From Neoechinorhynchus agilis (lineage: Eukaryota > Acanthocephala), in contig JBMGUZ010000014.1 of the NCBI GenBank assembly GCA_051530055.1, forward strand, positions 1 to 57,940: a stretch of DNA of 57,940 nucleotides. Reading direction: 5' to 3'. This document shows positions 1-10,440 of the stretch, piece after piece. The notes beneath the pieces are model-generated. The model made no database searches and had not been told where the DNA came from. It saw only the letters and a list, made by a program, of their open reading frames with translations. The position numbers were made by a program, and so were the translations under genes. Numbering within the stretch: position 1 is the stretch's first letter; each line of letters starts with the position of its first letter.

Positions 1-1
1 T

Positions 2-3000
2 ATTCCTCAACACAACGACATCGTAAATCAACAGCATTTTCAACAGCAAATCGAAATTGACTACAACGTTGACCCTGACGTACCTCAAAACAATCGTCAA
101 CACCTTGAAATCAATGAAGCGCATTATAAGTCAACAAATGGAAAGAATTTACAGTCAAATGAAGGTTTGGCCAGTACTGAACAACTGCAAGCACCGAACA
201 CAAACTGCGACGCAATCAATACAAACTTTCCATCGTCGAAATCCATCATACTAAACTACGTCGCGCGCTCAGATTCTCCCTTGGAATGTGGCTTATGCTT
301 TGCTTGGTTTGTTGGTAACTCGAGAGTAAAATCGCTCGAACAACATTTGATCTCTTCCCATGGAATCGACGCAATTACTTGGCGATGTCCTCTCTGCTTA
401 AAATACGAACACAAAGAAACGCGAAGTATCGGAACGCACGTCAGATCTTGTTCAAAGAAATTTCCGGCTAGATATCGTGAGTTAAGCAGCAATTCCTCTC
501 CTTCAGCCGCTTCAAAAGATTTTCGATCTGTCTCCGTTGGACGCTTTGCGTACTGCGGAATTGATGAAGATTTTGTATCGTGCGATGTCTGTGGTCTGAA
601 GATCTACGGTTTGGGTCTTTGCAAGGCAATGGTCGACCACCTGAAGAAGGATCATAAATCGTCGGTTGTGGAAATAAAATGCGGCTTGTGCGATAACAGA
701 TATACTGACGTCGTGTCCGCTCGCAGTCACGTCAACCAATGCAGAAAAAAAGATGCCCTGAATAAAATGAACATAAATGCCGAGAAAATTACATCAAAAA
801 ATGCTAGCTCAAGAGATGCGACGTCAGAAGATACTACCTCAAAAGGTATTACCTCAGAAGCTACTACCTCAAAAGATTCTACCTCAAAAGATTCTACCTC
901 AAAAGATTCTACCTCAAAAGATACTACCTCAGTTTTACCTCGGACCGCAGAGGGTACAATCAAAGGTGACGACGCTGGCTGTATCAGCCGGATAATTCTC
1001 GAATCTGAATCAAGTTGCGGAAGTGTTCAGGCTTTTAATGCCGAAAACTACAACCCTTCGAGCCTCTTGTTTAATGATTATGGATCGGGAGTCGGCGATG
1101 TCTCGTTTCATAGTGGAAATGTTGCAACTTCGCAATCTTATCCGCCCCATGACATAAAAGTATGTACCGCGTTGCAGCAAACATCTTTTGCGGAAGAAGA
1201 AGTTGAATGCCAATCTGCATCTACCTTTACCGTCTCGGCGTGCTACGAATTCGTCCTTAATGTACTGGAGGAACGTGCTTTGCACCCACGGTATCAAAAC
1301 TTTCTTCGTGGTCTAGCAGCAGAACTACGAGACCATCCTGAACCAGTAACACAAGAGCTTATGGACTCTATTGCCGGGAAATACGAAGCTTACCTAAGAT
1401 GCGGCCGAACGCTAATGACCAATCATTCCAGATCAACGAAAGCAAAGAATATGGGCCTTCGGATTGTTAAACTGAAAGTCGGACCTCAAATGGTACTAAA
1501 CGCAATTGCCTTCCATGTTTTCGACAATCCCGCGCAGGCGCATATTGTACTCCGGCGGATCTTGGACAACATAGGACAAAACACTGAGTACTATTCTGCT
1601 ATCATGACGCGCGTAGACGATGCCAATGTTAGTTTACAGTGTATCGTAGACAACCTTAAGAAGGGTCGGATATTGTCTCCTATATTCTGCATGTGGGCAG
1701 CGGCCTCAACTTTTAATTGCGATTTTCAAATTTTGACGCCATATGCCACGAAAATGAATGTTATTCGATCACGAACCGTCGCATCGAAGTCTTTTAATGT
1801 CTGGATGGAGGACTCGAAGCAATTCCCGTGCGTTAGGTGCAGGTTCTTGAATATTTCTCAACGACGTGCCATGAACAAGAAAAGAAATAGAGCTCTATAT
1901 TTCGCCAACACTACTCAACTTGCGAAGGAAACATTTGAAAATGTCTCATTGAACAGCTGCAAAATCCCCGCAAAAATGATAACCGACCATTTTGCCGGAC
2001 TGTTTCAAAGCATTGATACTTGCAAACAAAGTGAAGTCAACAGAAATAATGAACTCGCCAAATCAAACTGGAAGTGGATTGATGCAGAGGAAATCAAGAC
2101 CGCCCAAAGGAACATAAAGACATCCAGCGCACTTGGACCAGACAAGATAAGTTGTCGGCAGGTAATGGCTTTTGACCCTCACGTTGTTGGTCTCGTCTTG
2201 ATTTACAATATGGCCATGGAGGTAGGTGGACCACCTAAGGCATGGAAAGAAAATCGAACAATATTGATACCAAAAAATGGTGCGGACGAGAAGGCACTAA
2301 AGTGTGTTAACGGTTGGCGGCCTATTACGATTTCATCTGTGCTCATGAGAATCATGCACAGAATCTTGCTTGCACGTCTCCGGCAGGAGATAGACCTTGA
2401 TGTCAGTCAAACGTGCTTTGATGTGGAAGCCTGCCACTCAAACTTACTTACGATTCGAGCGCTACTTCGGCAATCCAGAGCTGTTAAAAGATCAATTGCC
2501 ATGGCCATCCTTGATGTAAAGTCAGCGTTTGACACCATCTCACACGATTCACTAAGAAATGCGTTATGCCGAACAATTAAGGATGCAGCGACAAAAGAGT
2601 ATATATTAAATGCATTTTCGAGCAGCCACACTAAAATTTATACTTCTACTGGTCCTCCCTCGGAGCCCATACACTTCAACCGAGGCGTGAAGCAAGGAGA
2701 TCCACTTTCGCCATTTCTCTTCGCCCTATGCATTGACGAAGTTCTGCGAAAGGTCCGAGAAAGTAGAGCAGGTTACGTCGAGGGCGCCACGTATATTCCT
2801 GCAATTGTATACGCGGACGACATATTGTTAATCGGAAACGATCAAGAAGAGCTGCAGTCTATGATTAACGTTGTCTCAGAGGAATTAAAGCACAAAGGTC
2901 TGCTTCTGTCGCCAAAAAAATGTCGAACCTACATTCAGAACTATCAGCGTGGGAAGTTGTCTGAGGAGGTAACGGCTTCTGTCAAATTAGAAGGCACTTT

Positions 3001-4213
3001 GTTGGAATGCATAACCGAAGGAGACACAATTCAATACCTTGGAGGTACACCATGGGCAAAATGTTCAAAAGAGTCCATATGTCAAATGATTGACGAACTT
3101 GCGTTTCGCACAAAACAGGCCCAATTAAACCCAACGCAAGCGGTCCACTTATTAAATGACTATGGAATTCCTCGTGTAATCGCGCAGCTGCAAAATGCCC
3201 ATGACCTTTCGACAACGTGCTTAAGTCAAATCGACCAGTATTGGCGCAAGACGATTAAAAAGATTCTATTCTTGCCAGCTTACATAAACAATGGAGCCTT
3301 TCATCTTCCTCTCAATCAAGGCGGTATGGGATTTAGAGGAATCGAACACGAGGTTTTGAGCAGCAGGAAAAAGGCTCACTCAACGGTTACTGGAAAGTAC
3401 CCCGAACTAAACCACCACATCAAAGGAGGCGAGAATATTTCGACATATGAGAGTTCGGCTGAGCGAGGTGCTAACTTGAAGAAGGCCTGGGAAGGGGCCG
3501 CGACTCAATCTCTAGGTGCTCAACACTTCTGGGATGGAAACTTCGATCGCCGCCTGATCAGTTTCAGGTATCGTCAAAGCCGCCACAAGGAATACGTCGA
3601 AAACGTAAAGATGCGATACCAGCTTCTAGAGGTTGGTACAGTGCTTTCCAAGCTGGACAAAAATAGAACGAGGAAATGCCGACATTGTTGCGCAGCAGAT
3701 GAATCGTGCCTTCACGTGCTTAATGAATGCAACTACATCACGAGGGCAATGATATCACGTCATGATGCAGTGCAAAAGCGTCTCGTTTGGGCGATTAAAA
3801 GACGAAATCCTGCTTTTGAAGTCATGACCGAAAACAGAATACATGATCCTGGGGGAAATCTACACAAACCCGACCTCATCATTGTTGATCGGGAAAATGG
3901 CAGGATAACAATTGCCGACATCGCAATCTACTACGAAACGAACATCAATCGTGGAGAGGAAATAACAAAACAAAAAGAAGAAAAGTACCTCCCCATTTGC
4001 GATGTAGTAGCTGCGCAATACAACGTAGAGGAACGCAACGTAGAAACGCTAGGCATTGCAGTCGGCTCAAGAGGTAGCTTTTCAAAAACATTATTAAAAA
4101 GACTGCGTTCACTCAATTTAAACACTGGGTGCGCAATAAATATGTGCCGCACCGCTGCCGAAAAGAGTCTTCAAGTGTATCATACATTTATGGGACGAAA
4201 GCAAACCAAGTAA
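2..4213 (+). CDS. R2-clade retrotransposon polyprotein, intact, 5' end outside window
   Basis: Single ORF of an R2 non-LTR retrotransposon. The frame is open from base 2 with no in-frame ATG upstream of a TTG at 167, so the true start is probably left of the window. Numbering from that TTG, the N-terminus has four zinc fingers in CCHH, CCHC, CCHH, CCHC order: C41/C44/H60/H65, C74/C77/H91/C95, C139/C142/H158/H163 and C172/C175/H188/C192. A Thr/Ser/Lys linker of near-identical 15-bp repeats (about 800-930) follows. Reverse transcriptase motifs are GPDKIS, GWRPITISS, AILDVKSAFD, GVKQGDPLSPFLF and YADD (882-885). The thumb has LNDYGIPR. A CCHC knuckle (CRHC..H..C) and the restriction-like endonuclease signature HKPDLI...IADIA end the protein. 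No stop or frameshift is visible, so this may be a recent, possibly active copy. It acts on 28S rDNA in the nucleolus by target-primed reverse transcription (family knowledge). Confidence 0.93.
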   Translation: MPQHNDIVNQQHFQQQIEIDYNVDPDVPQNNRQHLEINEAHYKSTNGKNLQSNEGLASTEQLQAPNTNCDAINTNFPSSKSIILNYVARSDSPLECGLCFAWFVGNSRVKSLEQHLISSHGIDAITWRCPLCLKYEHKETRSIGTHVRSCSKKFPARYRELSSNSSPSAASKDFRSVSVGRFAYCGIDEDFVSCDVCGLKIYGLGLCKAMVDHLKKDHKSSVVEIKCGLCDNRYTDVVSARSHVNQCRKKDALNKMNINAEKITSKNASSRDATSEDTTSKGITSEATTSKDSTSKDSTSKDSTSKDTTSVLPRTAEGTIKGDDAGCISRIILESESSCGSVQAFNAENYNPSSLLFNDYGSGVGDVSFHSGNVATSQSYPPHDIKVCTALQQTSFAEEEVECQSASTFTVSACYEFVLNVLEERALHPRYQNFLRGLAAELRDHPEPVTQELMDSIAGKYEAYLRCGRTLMTNHSRSTKAKNMGLRIVKLKVGPQMVLNAIAFHVFDNPAQAHIVLRRILDNIGQNTEYYSAIMTRVDDANVSLQCIVDNLKKGRILSPIFCMWAAASTFNCDFQILTPYATKMNVIRSRTVASKSFNVWMEDSKQFPCVRCRFLNISQRRAMNKKRNRALYFANTTQLAKETFENVSLNSCKIPAKMITDHFAGLFQSIDTCKQSEVNRNNELAKSNWKWIDAEEIKTAQRNIKTSSALGPDKISCRQVMAFDPHVVGLVLIYNMAMEVGGPPKAWKENRTILIPKNGADEKALKCVNGWRPITISSVLMRIMHRILLARLRQEIDLDVSQTCFDVEACHSNLLTIRALLRQSRAVKRSIAMAILDVKSAFDTISHDSLRNALCRTIKDAATKEYILNAFSSSHTKIYTSTGPPSEPIHFNRGVKQGDPLSPFLFALCIDEVLRKVRESRAGYVEGATYIPAIVYADDILLIGNDQEELQSMINVVSEELKHKGLLLSPKKCRTYIQNYQRGKLSEEVTASVKLEGTLLECITEGDTIQYLGGTPWAKCSKESICQMIDELAFRTKQAQLNPTQAVHLLNDYGIPRVIAQLQNAHDLSTTCLSQIDQYWRKTIKKILFLPAYINNGAFHLPLNQGGMGFRGIEHEVLSSRKKAHSTVTGKYPELNHHIKGGENISTYESSAERGANLKKAWEGAATQSLGAQHFWDGNFDRRLISFRYRQSRHKEYVENVKMRYQLLEVGTVLSKLDKNRTRKCRHCCAADESCLHVLNECNYITRAMISRHDAVQKRLVWAIKRRNPAFEVMTENRIHDPGGNLHKPDLIIVDRENGRITIADIAIYYETNINRGEEITKQKEEKYLPICDVVAAQYNVEERNVETLGIAVGSRGSFSKTLLKRLRSLNLNTGCAINMCRTAAEKSLQVYHTFMGRKQTK

Positions 4214-4316
4214 CAGAATATACAAACTAAGATTGAACAAAAAGAAGGACTATAAAGTATAAAATTGATACAATTTTGAATGCTGAGTGATTTATTTTAC
4301 TAATAAATTTGTGACG
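4214..4316 (+). other. R2 3' untranslated tail and 28S junction
   Basis: Short AT-rich tail between the R2 stop codon and 28S sequence. The join to CCAAATGCCTCGTC at 4317 is the canonical R2 target position, just after the TAAGGTAG half-site in intact 28S genes. There is no poly(A) or microsatellite tail, as is usual for R2. The 103-bp length is short compared with well-known arthropod R2 3' UTRs, and its sequence differs from those of the other three R2 tails in the window. Confidence 0.8.
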
Positions 4317-4430
4317 CCAAATGCCTCGTCATCTAATTAGTGACGTGCATGAATGAATTAATGAGATTCCTACTGTCCCTGTCTGTAGCCTAGCGAAACT
4401 ACAGCCAAGGGTTCGGGCTTGGAGAGTAAC

Positions 4431-4468
<38 letters not shown>

Positions 4469-4548
4469 AGTCTGTGAAGAAACATGATGGGCGTAGAATA
4501 GGTGGGAGGCCGCTCCGGTGAAATACCACTACCATCATTGTTTCTTTA
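4317..4548 (+). rRNA. 28S rRNA fragment between R2 site and second insertion site
   Basis: Conserved large-subunit rRNA sequence starting at CCAAATGCCTCGTCATC and running through GCTTGACTCTAGTC and GGTGAAATACCACTACC to TTTCTTTA, where it is cut by the R2-derived mosaic. Compared with the uninterrupted copy at 44190-45086 it has several changes in normally invariant positions (for example GGGTTCGGGCTTGG for GGGAACGGGCTTGG), so it looks like drifted, non-functional rDNA. It forms the outer end of the left palindrome arm. Confidence 0.9.
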
Positions 4549-5960
4549 TAAATAGTAATGTAAATTCAGTCAATTTTAACGATTTCAATAGCTTCAGTTT
4601 TATTGGCATTCTCGAAGGAGAAAGTAAATGGCTTGCATCGTTTATGAGAGATCTAGGCAAAAGCGGCGTTAACGCAGAGTACGAAAAAAAATGGGCGGAG
4701 GCAAAAACACAGGCAAACGGATATCAGGCCTTTACCAACGGATTCGCAGACCCAAATGCTATCATTCAGATACAGACAGGGCCATCACAGGCAATACACG
4801 GAATTGATAAAAATGCGAGCTGACTTAGAGGTTGGTGCCGTTATGGCAAGGATCTCAAACAATAGGACAAAAGCCTGTCGCCATTGCGCCCATCAAACAG
4901 AACGTGCTTGCACGTAATTAATCAGTGTGACTTCTCGACGGAAGCAATGATTAAAAGACACGACGACGTCGTGAGTCTTTATAGGCGCACTAAATGCAGT
5001 TGAAGCAAAATCCGCCAAAAGAGATTCAATCCGAGGCATCAGTTACACTGTCGATAGAAAAAATCACATTATGGACGACGGCGGCAACTTACACAAGTCC
5101 GACCTCATTGTGAGGACAAACATAAATGATCACAGATAGTGGTGATGTGGCGGTCTACTACGAGACCTCATTGGAACAAGCAGCAGTTATGGCGAAGATC
5201 ATATTTTGTTAGTCAGTAAGTGATAAGGCCGACTTTAACAAGCTCGATGTTGCGGTTACAGAATTGCGAAGTATCGGATTGTCCTTCAATCCAGCAAAAT
5301 GCGTTTCGTACAGCCACAGATTTTGTCAAGGCTCCAAGTCTCGGCCTCAAAATTATAAAGCTAAAGAAAAATTCAACAATGGTACTGGTGACCGCCGCCT
5401 TTCTCGTCCTCGAGAAACCTAGACAAAGGAGGAGAGTAAAAGACCGCAGCTTGGACCCTGTTTCACTTCATATAGTAAAAATGATTCTTGATGCTAATCT
5501 AACAGTAAATGAGACACTGGATGCTACTAAAAATTACAACGAACTATCAGTTCACTTCATCTTGAGGGCCGCAGCGACTGCCTATCAATGCGATTTTGTC
5601 GGGCAAACTCCAAGCGACGGTGTTCCTCTTCGAATTCGATCTCGCACAGCCACAAATTCATCATTTGGATTAATGAGTCAGGTACTTATCCCTGCGAAAG
5701 TTCTCGAGACCTCAAATCAAAGCAGTGACACGACCCTATTAAAAGACGTTAACCTTCTAAACGACTATGCAATTCCATCCTTAATGGTTAAGCTCGAAGC
5801 CTCATGCGACATCGCCCCGCTAATCTCAGACGTAAAGACGAGCAATGGAGGTGCAGACTAAAGAAGATTCTTAAACTTACAAGGAACTTAGGGGAAGGAG
5901 CTTTCGATGAGTGTGAGCTGAGTCTAATCTCGCCAAGTAATGCTTTAGTGTGGTAGATGA
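4549..5960 (+). pseudogene. scrambled R2-derived mosaic at a second 28S site (left arm)
   Basis: R2-type coding pieces in an order no R2 protein has. First comes a linker + CCHC + endonuclease stretch (4660-5200; CRHC-type knuckle, HKSDLIV). This joins to reverse-transcriptase motif C onward (about 5205-5330, LSFNPAKC), then to the region before the RT domain (about 5330-5690, LGLKIIKLKK), then to a thumb piece (about 5740-5950, LNDYAIPS). Pieces are joined in different frames, and this copy has extra indels relative to the copies at 24480-25941 and 49427-50850. The Pro of the endonuclease PD motif is Ser here. The insertion lies after TTTCTTTA of 28S, about 230 bp downstream of the R2 site. 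It cannot encode a working R2 protein. Confidence 0.82.
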
Positions 5961-6628
5961 ATAAAGCGAAAATAACTTCCATTCAAGGTACAGATGCTTT
6001 CTGGAGACGGAGAGCGATATCCTCCATCGATCAGAAGGCTCCATTGATAGGGAAAAATACGTTTCCAACAAATTACTTACGTTCACAGTCGCTCAAAGAT
6101 GCCTTCATAAGCCCATAGCTGCAAAATCGCTCATTTCATAGGCGAACAAAAAAGAACGATACAGGAACATGGATGCAGCTATAGGAAACAGGCAGCAATT
6201 TATAATGTGCAGAAAACGAAAGAATTATTGTTTGCGTAATCATTTGGCGCGCGTTTAAATTTTTATCACTGTTTTTTAATCGAAAAATAATTTATGAGGA
6301 GTAACCATGTAATGTGCTTTTCGAAAGTCTTTTTAAATCAACTGCGATTTTAATCGTCTTCTTAAGTGCTTTTTAATGTTCATTGTTGAATTGACGGAAA
6401 GTTTTAAGTTTCTCAAATGAAAATTTACAATCGATTTTTAAAGCTGGTAGAATATAAAATTCAATCAGATGAATCGATTAGTGCCGTAATTAGATACGTT
6501 AAAAACCACTACGTTTTGAAAATGGATACAGCATCCAAAAATTTGCAACCTATCTTTGCCGTGGAGAATGACAAGCGGCCACCTTATCTTAAAAAGGTTC
6601 ACTTAATCTCGGAGAAGAGATCCCAGTA
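5961..6628 (+). repeat. homology block, inverted relative to 10440-11075
   Basis: About 650 bp whose reverse complement recurs at 10440-11075 in the same arm. Matching stretches include GGCTCCATTGATAGGGAAAA, ATTATTTGGCGC, the ATGAAAATTTACAATCG region and CTTATCTTAAAAAGGTTCAC. Short ORFs (for example 6417-6629) resemble no family I recognise. In both places the block directly follows R2 scraps, so it may be the tail of the same composite unit. Confidence 0.75.
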
Positions 6629-7057
6629 AGGGCTAGGCATAGCATATGAGCTACGACGTGAATGAGTGCTTATAAATGACGTCAGTCGAAGCTCTCGGAA
6701 CCCGCTAAGAATTGATGACTAGATTTGTTGTCGACGTTTCGTGAAATTAACTACATCATTGAAAGTTAAAAAGTGCTGAACATTAGCTGATTGAACGTGT
6801 TTTGTTTCGATTGAATTGTATCATAAAAAGAGCCTTGTGACGCTAGCAAAATTACATTGCAGCACGATGTCAAAAACCTGCTGGGCATACATCAGAAAAA
6901 CAATTTAAGGGTTAGGCATAGTATATAAGCTATGACGCGCGGAAGGCTTGTTGATAACTTCAAGTAAAGCTCTCTTAGCGGGCAGAGAAGCTTTTAAAAC
7001 GTTCAATGATCCAATAACTTGAAAAATGAGCAACGTCCGCCGTTTATCCGTCATCAG
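6629..7057 (+). repeat. imperfect direct repeat, about 280-bp unit
   Basis: The words AGGGCTAGGCATAGCATATG...GCTACGACG at 6629 recur as AGGGTTAGGCATAGTATATA...GCTATGACG at about 6908. Each is followed by a related segment with AAGCTCTC and GGAACCCGCTAAG / TTAGCGGGCAG. No convincing coding sequence is present. The same segment appears at 23345-23790 (reverse complement) and 51650-52070. Confidence 0.65.
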
Positions 7058-8335
7058 TTTAAAAATAAGAACACGTACTCATGCAATATCTTCCAATTTT
7101 GGGAAAATAATAAACAGCAATACAGAAATCGACAGCAGCTTTTTATTCTTGCTTTAGTCTTTTCGTTGTTTTTAACAAAAACATGACGTCATCAGTTCAA
7201 AAATTAAAACACGTGATCATGCAATGTCTTCTGATTTTGAGAAAATGACAAACAGAAAAACATAAATCCACCGAAGTTTTTCAGTGCTGCTTCCTTTTCG
7301 TAGTTTATGTCGAAAGCATTACGTCATCAGTTTAAATATAGAACACATGATCATGCAATATTTTCATATTTATTGCAAATAACATGCAAGAAAACAGAGA
7401 TCGACTGCGGTGTTTTATTGGTGCTTTAGTTTTTTTCGTTTTTTACATCGAGAACATGACTCGATCGGCAAGAGAAACACGCCAATATCTTTTCTCATTT
7501 TGAGCAAATAACATACAGGAAAACAAAATTGAGCGCAGTATATTATTGCTCCTTTACTTTTCTCGTTGTTTACATCGAAACCAAGTTACCTCCGCTGTTT
7601 GCTCGTTGCAAAAAACGTCATCTGTTTAAAAATTGAAAAGGTGCTCATCCAATATCTTCTGATTTATAGCAAATAACATACAGGAAAACAGAAATCGACG
7701 GCAGTGTTTTATTGGTTTATTTTTTCGTTGTTTGTGTCGAAAACTTGACGTCATCTGCTTAAAAATTAGAACCTATGCTCATGAGATATCTACTGATTTT
7801 GAGCAAATAACACAAAGGAAAACAGAATTCGACTGCGGTATTTTGTTGCTGCATTTTTGGTTGTTTGTATTGAAAACACGTTGAATCATAAATGGTTCAC
7901 CATTAAGGCAGCATTAGTTACGTCTGCCGCTTACTCGTATAAAAAAACGTAAAAAGTTCAAAAATTAACACACGTGCTCAAGCAATATCTTCTCATTTCC
8001 AGCAAACAACATAAAGGAAAACAGAAATCGACTGCAGCTTTTATTGTGCTTTAGTCTATTCGTTTTTATATCGAAAACATGACGTCATCAGCTTTAAAAT
8101 TAGAACACGTGCTCATGCAATATCTTCCGATTTCGAGCAAATGAGCAAATAACATACAGAAAATAATCCACTTAATCCACTGCAGTGTTTTATTTGTGGC
8201 TTTAGTTTTTTAGCTCTTTAAATCGTAAATATGACGTCATTAGCTTAAAAATTCGAATATGTGCTCATGACACATGATATATCCTCTGATCATGATCAAA
8301 TAACATACAGGAAAACAGAAATCGACTGCAGTGTT
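7058..8335 (+). repeat. tandem array of ~140-bp units with TGACGTCA and CACGTG words
   Basis: About eight to nine diverged units. The consensus order is ATGACGTCATCAG, TTAAAAATTAGAACACGTGC, TCATGCAATATCTTC, GCAAATAACATACAGGAAAA, CAGAAATCGACTGCAGTG, TTTTATTGCTTTAG, TTTTTCGTTG. Unit starts are visible near 7186, 7318, 7457, 7616, 7747, 7965, 8081 and 8230. Several units keep an exact CRE palindrome (TGACGTCA) and an E-box palindrome (CACGTG). No protein-coding capacity is evident. Whether the words act as binding sites is not shown by the sequence. Confidence 0.8.
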
Positions 8336-8645
8336 TTATTGCTATGCGAACATAAAATCATCAAAGAAAAGCTTAAGATCTTTATGGAGCCGATTGGAAA
8401 GTGCAACAAAATATACTGTGTTTTGGATAGGCTTAGGGATAAGCTGATTTTAGGTAAAGATAAAATCAGATATTCAACACATTGTTTGATTCGGAGTTTC
8501 ATCTTAGCCACCCTGTTGGTTTTAATTACAAAAGTTATGTGGAATTATTGTTTAGGTCTACACCCGGTAAATGATTACTTATTAACGACGTTTCCAACCT
8601 CGTCGGCTTCATCTTCCGTTTGTTTGTTAACATGTCAGTGATGCA
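8336..8645 (-). mobile_element. Penelope-like terminal fragment (fossil)
   Basis: On the minus strand the 8560-8630 portion reads GATGAAGCCGACGAGGTT, then GAAACG, then a TTTACCGGGTGTAGACC and AAACAATAATTCC tail. The same arrangement is seen at 31090-31255, where a complete hammerhead-type core is present. Penelope-like pseudo-LTRs commonly carry hammerhead motifs (family knowledge). This copy is short, broken and probably old. It also occurs at 21740-22060 and 53690-54000. Confidence 0.55.
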
Positions 8646-10440
8646 TTAATTTTAAAATTTTGTGTTAGGTATTGGGAAGGCAGTAGATATAAAATAGGCG
8701 AAAGCGGCGAACACTGCGGTACTCCAGTAAGAGGATATTATAACGTTTTTGAGGTGGCATGGTCGTAATAGAAAGATTTCGTGAATTAACCCGGATGGGT
8801 ATGCTTGAGTTAAAAACTGCAATAAAAATAGGTTAGTACTGCGAATGAAGGTTATTGGAATAATTAACAGATCTTCTGCCGTTTTTAACCAGAAAAAGTC
8901 CGTGTCGATATATTGCATCCCTCTAAGCAAAGGGATAGCAATTGAGCACCAGTTTTGCAAAAAGTAACAGAATCCTGCGCCAGAAGACGAAAAAATTTGG
9001 GTGCCAGTGATGCTATTTGAAGAGGATAATTTTTGATTATCGGTCATACTCTTTTAGATGTCATTAAGAATCCGATCAGACGGATTGCTATTAGCCTGCG
9101 AAAACTATGGATGGCCTATTGCATTTAGCACAACTTAGTAAGTGAAATTCAAATACTGTACCAAGAATATTATCTAACGTGACGGATTTTTGACAGTTTG
9201 AAAGTTTCGGATTCTAGTTGGTGAAATTTGTCTTAGATAAAACGTTTCACAACCTAGGGGAAAAGTTTTTCACGGTTTCTAAAAAGCACTTTCATGTCTT
9301 TGTTGCTACCTGCATCTAGCAGTCCAGTGGCGTTTCTGGAAGGAACTTTATTGAGGAGAACGTCGTTACCCTGTTTAGCGAAGTATATTTATCACCTCAG
9401 AATACAAAAGGATCTGCTTTCACACGATCTAAAGTAGACATGTTCTGGTTTATAGGGATAGATGTTAGGCAGTCCTATGAATAAAGTTATTAATAAGAGG
9501 AGAACACACTTAAGATTAACCTGAGAAAAATTGAAGAGATGTCCAGTGTTAGCTTATACGCAATGAGTCATTGGGTAGGCAGGACGATGGTGCAACGTCG
9601 TGTCTAGAAAGCTCAACAAAAATACTTGACTTTTGACTCGAAGTAAGAATATAATACCTCCTATGCACGAAGAGATCTATGAATGAATGAGTGTTGTTTG
9701 TGACCAATTAAAAAGAGAGATTCAGTGTTATCGTAAAGTCGAGATTTCTTACTGCGTTAACTATTGGTTTAATCGATTTAAGTGAGGGATCATTAAAATC
9801 TCCAACTATAACATCGATGTTAGATTTGAGAAGCCACTTAAGCTTATTTTTAGTGGAGGGACGCTGCGTAAAATCGGGTCTTATGTATAAGTTCACGATG
9901 GTAAATTGCTGCTTATTGAATAAAAAAATTAAAGAGGGAGTAACGAATGAAGAGATAACATTTGCATTGAGCGACAACTCAAAAATTGAAATGAGACCTG
10001 CCTGCCTTCTAGGCTCATACTCGGCTAAAGTCCTTTGGTGAGAAATTGAGCTCTTTGTTAAGTTGTGGAGACTGAAAATCTAATTGGGGAGCTTGGAATT
10101 TAGGAAGTCGCGAGAAAGGGAGAGCCATTTTTGGATTGTTAAATAGAACTTCATTCATTGCTCCACCTAAATGATTCGACGATTTGATGCTTTTTACGGG
10201 CTGGTTTTTGAATGAACGAACAAACGGGGTAACGGTCTAATATAACATTGATTGTTTATGCATTACCGGATTGAACTGGATAGTTAATACGTGTGATAAT
10301 CTTTTAATGGGATAGGAAAAAACAGGCATTCCGATTTACGTTTGAAAATGTCTATTGTGTAGGAGGTCCTTTGAGTTGGACATCCTTTTCAAGGAGCTGA
10401 TTTCTGTATTCGAATTGAGGAGAACGAGCAATTGCATTCT
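8646..10440 (-). pseudogene. decayed APE-type LINE fragment (left arm)
   Basis: On the minus strand the 9977-9708 frame reads NLYIRPDF...VGDFND, matching NLYIQPRH...VGDFNS in the endonuclease of LINE-A (27258-30830). The 9047-8652 frame loosely resembles the LINE-A C-terminus. The reverse transcriptase core is missing between them, so this is an internally deleted, frame-broken LINE relic. Intervening frames are full of stops. The mirror copy is 19945-21740, and a partial copy is at 54000-54493. Confidence 0.65.

Noticed and set aside
167-169. TTG at 167 as the R2 start codon
   Set aside because: The same frame is open to the window edge, so the TTG is only an internal codon and the start probably lies upstream.
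8261-8641. 126-codon ORF at the end of the tandem array
   Set aside because: It runs from an array unit into the antisense strand of the Penelope-like fragment; no RT or nuclease motif.
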